Below, piece after piece: positions 48,501-58,273 of a DNA stretch of 64,000 nucleotides. The notes below the pieces were generated by a model that made no database searches, was not told the origin of the DNA, and was given only the letters and a program-made list of their open reading frames with translations. This DNA is from Anaeramoeba flamelloides (lineage: Eukaryota; Metamonada; Anaeramoebidae), in NCBI GenBank assembly GCA_027625915.1, contig JANTQA010000015.1:1922001-1986000 (forward strand), read 5' to 3'. Numbering within the stretch: the first letter of the stretch is position 1; each line of letters starts with the position of its first letter. Position numbers and translations under genes: made by a program.

Positions 48501-51500
48501 AAAATTAAAATCAATGATACCTTTATTGTAAAAATTTTCTTTAAAAAGGCTCGGATTTCATAGATAAAACAGTATATGGTTTAATATCAATTTCACTTAA
48601 ATTTATTTGAAAAATAGCAAATTTCGAGTTTATTTGACGATAATAATTAAAATGAAGTTTTAATTTCTTTTACTGTCATTTTCCAATTCATCAATGAAAA
48701 TTTTTTATTTTAATTTCCCAATAATTGTTTCATCACAATTGGATGAAAAAAATAAAAAGATCTTTATCACCAGATAAATTAAAAACAAAAACTGTCTCAT
48801 GTTAATTTGGATCTTGCTTATTGAACATTTGAGATAAAAGTGAAACTTTATTAATTGGAATTTAACAGTAATTTTTGAAAAAAAATATCATCTCAAAATA
48901 AATTTCGATTTAAAGGGTCTATTTTTGGAAGATATTTCCAATTTTTTTAAGAAAGGATTTATTTTCTAAATTTTACTTACCCTACACAAAAGGTAAATAT
49001 GGAATTAATGAACTTTTCTTCAATAAGAATGTCAAACAATTACATTTTATCTCAAATCCCGAGAAGTAACATCCAAATTGATGTGATAATTTTCGTTTTG
49101 AATTGATCTTGTGAAGAAGATTTAAAATTTTAACTTTTTGTAAAGAGATAAAAAAGATTTGGGATATTAAACTAAAATTATTTCATTTGTTAATTGAAAA
49201 ATGAAAGTAATTTCTGAAAGATTAATTAGAACCTTTTTTTTTTTTTTTCCGAATGATTTAATGATAACCTATCCCATAAAAGAAATGATCTCATTTCCTT
49301 TTTTTTGAATTTACCAATATATAAAACAATTAATGAATTTCCAAATAAAGATTAAAAATTAATACAAAACTATTGGTAAAAATTAAAATTATTTTCAAAT
49401 TGAATGTAGAATTTTACTTTTTTTTAACTATTTAAACCCAGCCCAAAAAATTTGAATTTTAGTTTAATTTCTTTTCAACTTTTCTTTATTTTTTCTCAAA
49501 AATAGAAAAATCCTTACACTTAATCAAAATATTTTTTTTTTCTCAATTTTATTTGGAAAATTTCAACTTTAATAAAATCGAGTTCTTTGGGACTGCTCAT
49601 CCTATGAAAACAAAACAAAAATTTAGATTAAAAATTAACACAAAGAAACAAAAATAATAAACAACTACAAAAATACATCTTTGATATTATTTGGAATTTA
49701 AACTCATAATTTATCTTTCCATTAGTTAATGATGAAGAAAATTGTCATTCTTTATTGAAATTTCGAAACAAAAATGTCGAAATCAGGGAAGTACCGTCAA
49801 GTGTTCTAGAGTGCCTAGGTTTTTTTTTGATTTGAGACATTAAAAGAAAATCTTTGAAATTTTCTTTTTATTTCTCAAATTAAAAAAAAAGCTAACGGCG
49901 GTTTTCCAGAATTCAAAAGAATTGAATAAAATCCAGGATTATACTCTATTCTTTTAAATTCTGGAAAACCCAACGGCTATATGAGGAAATTAATTTCCTC
50001 CCTTAAAAATAAAATGAAAAAAAAAATCTTTCTTTTAAATTCAATTTTTATAATTTTCTCAAAAAAAAAAAAAAAAAAAAAATTCAAACATTAAAAACTT
50101 TTATTAAAATTTTCTCTAACTAATTAGATTTCTTTCTTTAATTCTTATTATCCTTCTTCTTCTTAATACTATTATTCTAATTATAATTATAAATGAAATA
50201 ATAGAATGACATTACAATAATCTCAGATCCAAACGATTTTATTCTGTTATTGAAGGCAAATTTAACAACAAGATGTCTCACCTCTTTAAGGGTTTCCTTT
50301 AGAACAAGAGAATTAACATTTATCGAATCTTTTATTAAACTTGAAGGGCATGTTTTATTAATTGAAAAAATTCAAGCAGAATTCGAAAAAAATCCTAGTA
50401 AAAGGAATTCTATATTAATTTCAGAATTAGTTTGGACAATCTCAGAATTTATGAAAGCAGAAGTAAGTATTAGTTTTTTTTTTAAAATGACATAGTATTT
50501 AAAATCATGTTATTTTAAAAAAGGTGGAAATAAAAAAGTTTTAAAAAGTATCATAATAGTGTACTATTTCATCTTTTGGACTGTCTTATTTGTCATTACT
50601 TTTTAAAAATCACCTACACTTTTATCTAATTAGTGAATCTAGAAATAATCAAATTTTTAAAAAATAAAATACTAACTAATTTAAAAAAAAAATCATATAT
50701 TTATATTAATAGACTGGATATGAAGAAATTTTAAAAATTGAAAATTCGATTGAAATCATTGTATTGGCGCTTTCAATCAGACAGACAACAATTATTAGAA
50801 GAGTTGTAGATTTGTTAAGTTTCATTTTAACAAAAAATCCAAATTCAAGGCAAATCATTTTAAGTATCTTTCAAAAGGAATCGGAACAATTAGGAAAAAT
50901 TCGATTTAGTTCGATTGTTTTAGTTTTCAGAACCAGGTTTTATAACTTACCTTTAATGGCAAGATGCTTAAGATTAATTAATACTTTTTTAGATATTAAT
51001 GATTTAGACGAGAGAATTCAAATTCGATCAGAATTGGAATCCCAGAATATTTTTCAAATAGTAAATGATTTCCCAAGGGGTTTTAATAAAGAGCTTGATG
51101 ATGAAATAGCATTTTTTGAACGACAAACAAACGAAGAAATGGAATATATTCAAAACCAAATTGGTGTATATGGTTTGGTAAATTTAGAAAACAATGAATT
51201 GACGATGCGATCGATAGTTAATAAAGTTGAAAGAAATATAAATAAAAGCCATGTCACAAAGGTTTTCCAATTATTGGTTTATTTATTATATTGTACAAGG
51301 TATTCTCAAGAAAAGGTATTTACTGAACTGAATTTATTTTTAAAAAGTGCCTTTGAAATGTCAAGTAAATTTTTTAATCTTTTTTTTTTTTTTTATTAAA
51401 TATTTTTTTTTTTTTTTCATAGTAATAATAAATAATCTTTGTTCAATAAAAAAAACAATAAAATTTTTTTATTCGGATTTAATAATAATTAAATCACTTA

Positions 51501-54500
51501 ACAATAATTAAATGATTTTATAGAATCTGGATCAGAAATATCTTTTGATAAATTAATGATATTCGGAGAAGAGAAAATTGTTTTTGATAATAGAATAAAT
51601 ATTGGTAAAAAGGCAAAAGTTGATTCAAAATACAACGAAAACAAAGTACAAAACTTGGAAGAATTGCTTGAGCCTACGCACTCTAAACTTTTAAAACAAG
51701 TGGGTGATCTTGAAAAAACTTTATTGAAAGAATTAATGGAATTGCAAAACAAAAAGCATTCAATTAGAAAAACAATTGATTACGAAGAAACAAGATTCAA
51801 TCAAAAAATTCGAAAATTACAAAATGAGGAAAGGCTTCGAGATGAATTTTTATCAAAAACTGTAAATAAAGTCTCTGAAGATATATTAAACCAAGAAAAA
51901 GCAATGAGAGAAAAAATAATTCAAAAATTAAATGATCAATTTCAAAAAGAATATGAAAAAGATATCAAACAAGAAATTACGGAGATCAACCAAATTTTAG
52001 AAAAGGCAACTTCTGAATTTAAAAGTGATGAAAAAGATTATAACGCCAAGATCGAGAAATTAACCGAGGCTTATGATAAAATTAATATTGGGTTTGAACA
52101 ATTAAAAGAAGAAAAAAAAGTAATTGCCCTCCCAATAGATCGAGAGTTGACCGTGGGAAAAGTTCAAGAATTAAAGAAACAACGTGAGGAAGAAGAAAAG
52201 AAAAGAAAAGAAGAAGAAGAAGAACTGGAAAAGGGAAAGGGAAAGGAAAAAGAAAAGGAAAAGGAAAATAAGGGCTCGACTATACCACCACCACCAAATT
52301 CAGGAGGAGGGGGGGGAATACCGCCACCACCGAATTCAGGAGGAGGAGGAGGAAGAATACCGCCGCCACCGAATATGGGAGGAGGAGGAGGGATACCACC
52401 ACCACCAAATATGGGGGGGGGTGGAATGCCACCGCCACCAAATATAGGAGGGGGCGGAATGCCACCGCCACCAAACTTTGGAAAGGGGGGCGGATTACCA
52501 CCACCGCCAAACTTTGGGCAAGGAGGCGGAGGATTAAATTTAGGCTCTCAAGGAAAGAAAAATGTCAAAGCAAAGGTGCCCTTAAAGGCACTGCATTGGC
52601 AAAAGATTAAAGACACACAATCCAAAGAAACTCTCTGGAATGATCTTGATGATGAGAAAGTTGAAATTGATCTTGATGATTTTTTAGAAAAATTTAAAGT
52701 CAAAAAAAGGGTCATAGGTAAAGTGAATAATAAAGATAACACAAAACCAGAAACTGTCAGTGTTAAAAAGGAAGTGATTAGATTGGTCGATCCAAAAAAG
52801 TTTTCAAATTTGGAACTGATTTTACCAAGTTTCCGTTTAACTTATGAGGAGATTAAAAATGCCATTTTTTCTTTAGACGAAAGGATTTTATCTGAACAAC
52901 GTATTCGAACACTTGAAAAGTATTTGCCAGATAATAATGAAATTAACCAATTGAATAACTTTGATGGCGATAAGGAGCTTCTCGGCGATTGCGAAAAATT
53001 TTATTTAGAATTGATTAAAATACCCAGATTACAACAAAGGATCAAATTATTTATTTTTAAATTATCATTTAAAGAAATTGTAACCGATCTTCAGCCTTCT
53101 TTGAAAAAATTGCTACAGGCAACACAGCAAATTAAAACGAATAAAGATTTCAAAAAGTTTTTACAATTTGTGTTAAAATTTGGTAACTATTTAAATGGTG
53201 GCACCAATCGTGGCGGCATTTCTGGCTTTAAATTAAGAACGCTCATAAAATTAAAAGATACCAAATCTTCAAAGGTCTCTCAAATATCCTTCCTTCATTA
53301 TATTTGTATGTACCTAGATAACAAGGAGCCTGAAATTTTTGATTTCTTAGACAAGTTTGCAGTGGTAACCAATGCTTCAAAACTTTCCTTGTCGCAATTG
53401 CAAATTCAAGTGAACGACATTGAAAGGGGAATAATTAATCTCGAGAACGAACTGCCTTTCCATCAAATGCCAGTGACAGATAAGGATAAATTTAAAAAAT
53501 TAATGACCGAGTTTCTTCGAGAAGCCAAAAATACTTTAGAAATCATTTCAAAAATGAATGAAAAAATTGATCCAAATTTTAAGGAATGTGTTTCGTTATT
53601 TGGCGAAAATCCCCAATCTTCAAAGCCTGAAGAATTCTTTGGCTTGGTCAGTTCATTTATTACAGATATTAATAATGCTCGAAAGGATAATAAGAAAAGA
53701 AAATTAGATGAAGAGAAGAAAAAAAGGAAATCAACAAATTTAAAAAGAAAAAGTTTCCGTGGAAAAGCAATGATCAGAGGTAGAGGTAAAGGCCAAGGTC
53801 AAGATCAAAATGTTGATATGGAAAGTGGGCGGGGACGGGGGAAGAGGAGTGGGAGTGGGTTTAAATTTCCAAATGTAAACCAGCGTGGTAGAGGAATTGG
53901 CGGGCTAATGTTTAATCCCAATGAAATAAAAGGTGGGCTGAAGAAAGTGAAAAGCCAACCCAAAAAGAAAGTAGAAACAGAGCATTTACAAAAAATTGAC
54001 TTTAGATCGCATTTAAAAAAATCTAATAAAAATCTAACACAAGTCGGTGAGAACCAAAATATTAATTATAATAACAACCCCAAAAAAACTACTTCTTCCA
54101 AAGAAGACATTATTAAAAGAACTCAAAGGTTGTCTGGGAGATTTAACCCCCCAATGATAACAGGTGATATGAAAATTAATTTAAAAAAAACAAATTCAAC
54201 CAGAGTGAAAAAAAGTAATTCAAAAATTACTGACCAAAATAAATTTATAAGGCCACAATTAAAAAAAACTAATTCGAAGACAAACAGTGGTGACATGCCC
54301 AAGATAGATGAAGGTAACGGTCCAATTGATTTTAGATCGCATCTAAGAAAATCTGGCAGGTTCAAACCTATTGAAACCAAACAGGAAAATTCAAATGAGA
54401 ATAATTTTGATTTTAGATCAGTATTAAGTAAAAGAAATCTCAATGAAAAAAAGACACAAATACCTAAAGAGAACGATAATAATCAAAATTATGTTGTTGA

Positions 54501-54546
54501 TTTTAGAAAAAAATTAAGAAAAGTTCGAAAAACAGACGAGAATTAA
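45504..54546 (+). CDS. Diaphanous-type formin (five exons)
   Basis: Exons are 45504-45704, 45843-45950, 50205-50462, 50713-51364 and 51524-54546; introns are 138, 4254, 250 and 159 bp, all GT-AG, and phases agree. The product is 1413 residues. Residues ~50-400 form the GBD/FH3 region: LPHIPKKEKLEKKF, SLSAKSKWYLVHQQK, then across the 4.25-kb intron DPNDFILLLKANLTT and LTSLRVSFRTRELTFIESF. A coiled coil spans ~430-640. FH1 (about 658-743) has seven IPPPPN-type repeats separated by Gly runs. FH2 (about 757-1130) has the hallmark LKFGNYLNGGTNRGG and GFKLRTLIKLKDTKS. The tail is RG-rich (about 1150-1190) and then has four DFRxxL motifs (1232, 1342, 1369, 1399). Formins nucleate and elongate actin filaments; the GBD/FH3 binds Rho GTPases and autoinhibits. 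No standard DAD was recognised. The first two exons are joined to the rest by domain continuity, which is strong inference. Confidence 0.88.
46473..46680. mobile_element. Palindromic MITE with Tc1/mariner-like ends, copy 4
   Basis: About 208 bp, inside the long formin intron. Both ends are intact: TACAGTCAGTTCCACTTTTAAG at the left, complement of TACAGTCAGTTCCA at the right. The halves mirror each other around a T-rich centre. This is one of the best kept copies. Confidence 0.88.
46790..47250 (+). repeat. Dispersed repeat, copy 2 (partner at 26085-26530)
   Basis: Collinear with 26085-26530 through aaatatatttcttaaatttgt, aaatatcttaatgttacaa, aaaaaggaaacaa and ttttattttgtgat. The upstream part (46360-46440, 46830-46870) also resembles 15785-15850 and 16010-16040. 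Non-coding, inside the formin intron. Confidence 0.6.
47850..48480 (+). repeat. Dispersed repeat, copy 2 (partner at 28540-29260)
   Basis: Collinear with 28540-29260: gatatttttagaaaaa, cactcaatttccaatt, tgttagtttcgggagtgt, tctgagacctcaaagatttttt, aaattagattaaactcgat. Non-coding, inside the formin intron. Confidence 0.65.
49575..49800 (+). mobile_element. Decayed LINE ORF2 3'-end trace
   Basis: A frame near 49582 reads VLWDCSSYENKTKI before a stop, close to the LWNCPAYENKRKIW of the open LINE end at 42891. Further on, IFDIIWNLNS resembles the IFDIIRKRD of that copy. Several stops are present. Confidence 0.5.
49830..50020. repeat. Hairpin repeat, best-formed copy
   Basis: ggttttccagaattcaaaagaattgaata (left) is answered by tattcttttaaattctggaaaacc (right) at about 49892-49972, forming an imperfect hairpin. 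An outer pair of fragments, aaagaaaatctttgaaattttc and gaaattaatttcctccc, flanks it. Related copies lie near 17600-17710, 25480-25840, 61860-61920 and 62040-62090. Confidence 0.7.
52280..52530 (+). repeat. GC-rich minisatellite coding for the formin FH1 domain
   Basis: Seven imperfect ~27-39-bp units, each with ccaccaccaccaaa and a run of gga or ggg codons. It is the most GC-rich stretch noticed in the window. All units remain in frame, encoding PPPPN separated by poly-Gly. Each proline run can bind profilin-actin. Confidence 0.9.
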
Positions 54547-55739
54547 TACTTTTATTTTATTTCTAATATTAATAAAAAAATTTTTTTTGTTATTAATTTA
54601 TCTTTTTCTTTTTAGAATATATTTTTGAAATGAATTTTTTCAATTTGGATTTTTATTTTTGTTTTTGTTTTTTATTTTTTTCTTCTTTGTTTCTTCATTT
54701 ATATTTAAAATAATTCTAGATTTAAATATTCAAAAATAAAATACAAATTTTTATTTTTTTTTTAAAAAAAAAAAAAAACGATTAATTTTCGAAATTTTTT
54801 AAATTATATTGAGGAATAATTCATTTTTCTTCTTCAAAAGTATGTGTTTATTGTTTGATAATCTATTGCTAATAGAATAATAAAAACACTAGAGTATTAT
54901 TATATTTTGAGGAAAAGGATCTCTATTTTTTCATAATATTTATCTGGCAAAATATAATCTTGAAATAATACTTGAGAGATATATTTAACTCGATCCAAAA
55001 AAAAAAAAAATTTGGAACACCTATTGAAATATTGATTAATTAGAAAAAAATTTGATTTTCTTTTTTTTACTTAAATCAAGAAAAACTTAGGTAAATTGTG
55101 TTATTATCTCTAGATGCGGGGTACTGGTACCCAAATTTATATCTTTTTTTAAAGATTTTTAGTATTGTTCATTTTCCGATTTTTAGTCTTAATTTTTATT
55201 TTTTACCTTACTTTTTAAAACCATAAGACTTTGATGTAAAATTTTCATCATTAAACAATAATTTTGATGATTTTGATTAAAGAGATTATTAAGTTGGGAG
55301 TTTTTTTTTCTAAGAATTAATTTGATTTTTTGAGATTTTTTTCAGAATTTGATCTTTTTAGTGGTATAAAATTTGGTTTTTAAAGTTTAAAAATAGGAAA
55401 TAAATCTATTTTGAATTATTTCAATTTCACATATCTTTATTGAGTAACGAATAATCTCTAGAATATTATCAGAATTTTTTTCCTTTTTATTAATATTGAA
55501 GAAATGTAAAATTAGATTCTCGGTGTATTATTACTTGAATTTTCTGAAAGAGTGGTTGAAACATAAAACTACTAGATTTTGCGATTTTTAATTTAAAGAA
55601 TTTTTCCATTTTTTTTTGATATTCAAAGGTCAAAGTAAAAAGCAAAAACATAAAATTGAAAAAAAAAAAAAATGTAATTTAAAATGGGTTTATTGGAAAG
55701 CAATTAGTATAAAAAGTCAAAATTCAAAAAAAAGGAATA

Positions 55740-56050
55740 CTATATTTTATTAACAGCATCCCAAAATTACAACCACGGTACTTTTGGTTAATTTAATTTA
55801 ATTTAATAATTGCTCATGAATGTTCATTTGTGTGATTATTGTTATATTACTCTATTTTCTTTTCTTCTTTTGGATATGATTTTATTAAACTATTTGAAAT
55901 TTTTTTTACCTTTTGTTTTCCCTTTCCATTTTCCCTATTAACCCTGTTATTTTATTAGATTATATTATACTAATAAATAATGAATAGGTCTTTTTCCTTT
56001 GTAACTCTTCTTCTCAATAAAAAAATATATAGAGAGATTGAAGTGGAAAA
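55740..56050. repeat. Dispersed repeat, copy 2 (partner at 6900-7200)
   Basis: Landmarks shared with 6900-7200: attacaaccacggtacttttgg, gctcatgaatgttcat, ggtctttttcctttgtaactcttcttctcaat. Non-coding; orientation the same as copy 1. Confidence 0.55.
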
Positions 56051-56523
56051 AATCAAAAATTTTGCTTTTTACTACTTTGTGAAATAAAAATAGAATGAAA
56101 ATTTTTTTTCATTTTACTTTTTTTCTGTAAATTTCACTTTTTTTATTTGATTGAGTAAGATTTTAAGGTAATTAGAAGATATCATGTTCAAATAAAATAT
56201 ATCTCAATTTTTAAAACATTGTTTCTATCTTTTTTTATTGAAAGATGAATTATTTACTATTTTTTCTTTTAGAAAAATCAATAAAAATTATTTTTCAATA
56301 TAAATGAAAAAAAAAATACCGAGATAATTTGAATTTCATTTAATTGAAAAACATTTTTTCAAGTCATTAATTCATTTCAATAAGAAAAGGTTTTATAAAA
56401 AATACATGAATTTTAAATACAAAAACAATACACTTTAAAATAAAATCGAGAAAATATGTTTATTATAATTTACAATTTGATTATTAAGAAAATTTAATTT
56501 TTTTTTTTTTTGAATAATAAGAA

Positions 56524-56720
56524 TACAGTTGGTTTCATTTTGAAGGGATAAACTTTGTAAGCAATTTAAAGCATAAAGAAATCTCAAATTAAAGTACATT
56601 TTTGGGTTTTTTTTATACCAATTATTTTACAAGAATCCCAATTTAATGTCTTAATTTGGAATTATCCTTGTACCTTAATTTTCATTCAAAATGTGTATCT
56701 TAAAAGTTAAACTTACGATA
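56524..56720. mobile_element. Palindromic MITE with Tc1/mariner-like ends, copy 5 (decayed)
   Basis: Left end TACAGTTGGTTTCATTTTGAAG and right end aagttaaacttacgata are both degenerate, but tctcaaattaaagtac and ttaatttggaatt still mirror each other. This is the oldest-looking of the five copies. Confidence 0.7.
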
Positions 56721-57420
56721 ATTCTTTTTTCTATTGTTATTATTTCATGTTGTAAATAATTTTTAAAATGTAGATTGGTTACAAAGAATGTAAACTGAAA
56801 AAATCTATCTTTTTTTTTCTGCATAAAATAACTGATTAAGTTTAGAAATTGAAAAAATATACTTATAATGGTTCAATATTAATTCTTAAAGTCCTGGAAT
56901 AATATTTTTTTTACTTTCTATCTTTATATTGGTAAAAATAAAATAAAAAAAAATTACAAAATGAAAATTTTTAAGTATGTTTCAAAGTTAAAAATGAAAT
57001 ATTTTATTTATAAATTTTACTTTTAATTAATTTTTCAGACATGTTTGAACATTAGATTACAAATATGATTTATTCCCAATTACAATATTTATTAATTATT
57101 AACAAATATGGGGTTTTATTAATTATGGAAACATAATGAAAACAATTCAGAAAAGTATTTTCAATTTCCAGTAACTTTTATTAAATATTACAAGTTTTTT
57201 CAAAGTTTATTGGAAGGTTTTAAAGTCGGTACCCAGCCAATTTTAACTGATTTCAAACAAGAAGTAAAAGTTTACAAAATTTTGGATTAGCACAATAAAA
57301 GGAAAATTACTTTTACGAACCAAAAGAAATGCTTATTTTATATATTTTTTGAAAAAAAATAACTATATTAAAAATTTGACTTCTTTTTGGTTTGTTAATG
57401 CTGAACCTTCAGATTTATCG

Positions 57421-57820
57421 AAAAGGTGAAGGTGAGTGTTGTATTGTAAAAACATTCTTGAATTGTAATCTGTATCTCTTGAGATAAAAAACAACTAAAA
57501 AATTTCAAAATTTTAGGTATTTGGAATTTTACGATTCCAGATTATAAAATATAAATTTGTAAGTGTTATCGACAACCACTACCATTATTAATAATCAAGT
57601 ATTTTTTTAGTTTCCAATAAAAACCACTGAAAAAATCCTGTTAGAAGAAAAATAGTTGGGTTCAGGAAAACATTCATGTTACAATAATTTCGAAACCGAT
57701 TTTGTAAAATTTTAAATTCCTAAAATCTTGAAAATTTATTAGTTCTTCTGGATCTCAAGAGGCCCAGATTACAATTCAAGAATGTTTTAACAATACAACC
57801 CTCACAGTCACCTTTTTTGG
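57421..57820. mobile_element. Inverted-repeat element with ~115-125-bp arms
   Basis: The left arm (57421-57535) and right arm (about 57695-57820) are diverged reverse complements. They share ttgtattgt.aaaacattct, then tgaattgtaatctg, then ctcttgagat. The ~160-bp centre has no coding capacity. It lies 450 bp upstream of the Sec24 start codon. A foldback DNA transposon or a tail-to-tail duplication would both fit. Confidence 0.75.
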
Positions 57821-58273
57821 GATCAACCTAAAGATTATATCAATCATTCAAAAGAAATTTATAGAAAGGTTGCCACAATATAACTTGAAAACTTGGAAAA
57901 ACATTTTTTTCATTGATCAAAGAAAACCTTTTTTGACATTATGATTGTTAATGAAATTACTGTTCACACTACTGAATTTTTTTTGCATTAAACATAATTT
58001 CAGTAACACCTTAAATAAATCTCTGGAGCACTAAAAGAAAAACAAAAAAAATATTAGTTAGTTTTTAGGATTCCAGAGTTAGTGAGTGATCAATGTCATT
58101 TTCTCAAAGTATGTCAAAAAAGTTTTTAATAGTAACCAAAAATAAGTTTATTAAAGTTTATTAAAAGATTTAATCTTTGGTTTTGGCATATCTTTCATGT
58201 TACTTTTTTTAAATCAAACTCTCATTTTTTGATATTTTACACTATCGAACAAAAAAACAAAGAACAAACTACA

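Larger units (their letters stand above)
45951..50204. other. 4.25-kb formin intron filled with repeats
   Basis: The donor is GTATGTC at 45951 and the inferred acceptor is AATAATAG ending at 50204, in phase 0 on both sides. The interior carries a palindromic MITE (46473-46680), dispersed repeats at 46790-47250 and 47850-48480, a LINE trace near 49575-49620 and a hairpin-type repeat at 49830-50020. The frames at 46144-46380 and 47481-47693 are short and resemble no family. An alternative acceptor at 50226 would break the reading frame. Confidence 0.7.
54547..58273. other. AT-rich spacer between formin and Sec24 genes
   Basis: No gene is seen. Contents are a dispersed repeat at 55740-56050 (partner 6900-7200), a palindromic MITE at 56524-56720 and an inverted-repeat element at 57421-57820. 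Immediately after the formin stop there are T-rich and AATAAA-like stretches (about 54570-54580) that could serve in 3' end formation. Confidence 0.55.

Noticed and set aside
50221-50230. Splice acceptor at 50226 (CTCAG) for formin exon 3
   Set aside because: It needs a phase-1 donor, but exon 2 ends in phase 0; the acceptor at 50204 fits and keeps GBD residues in frame.
52184-52510. Alternative frames across the FH1 minisatellite
   Set aside because: Product of the GC-rich repeat; the FH1 frame is continuous with GBD and FH2 and the others are not.
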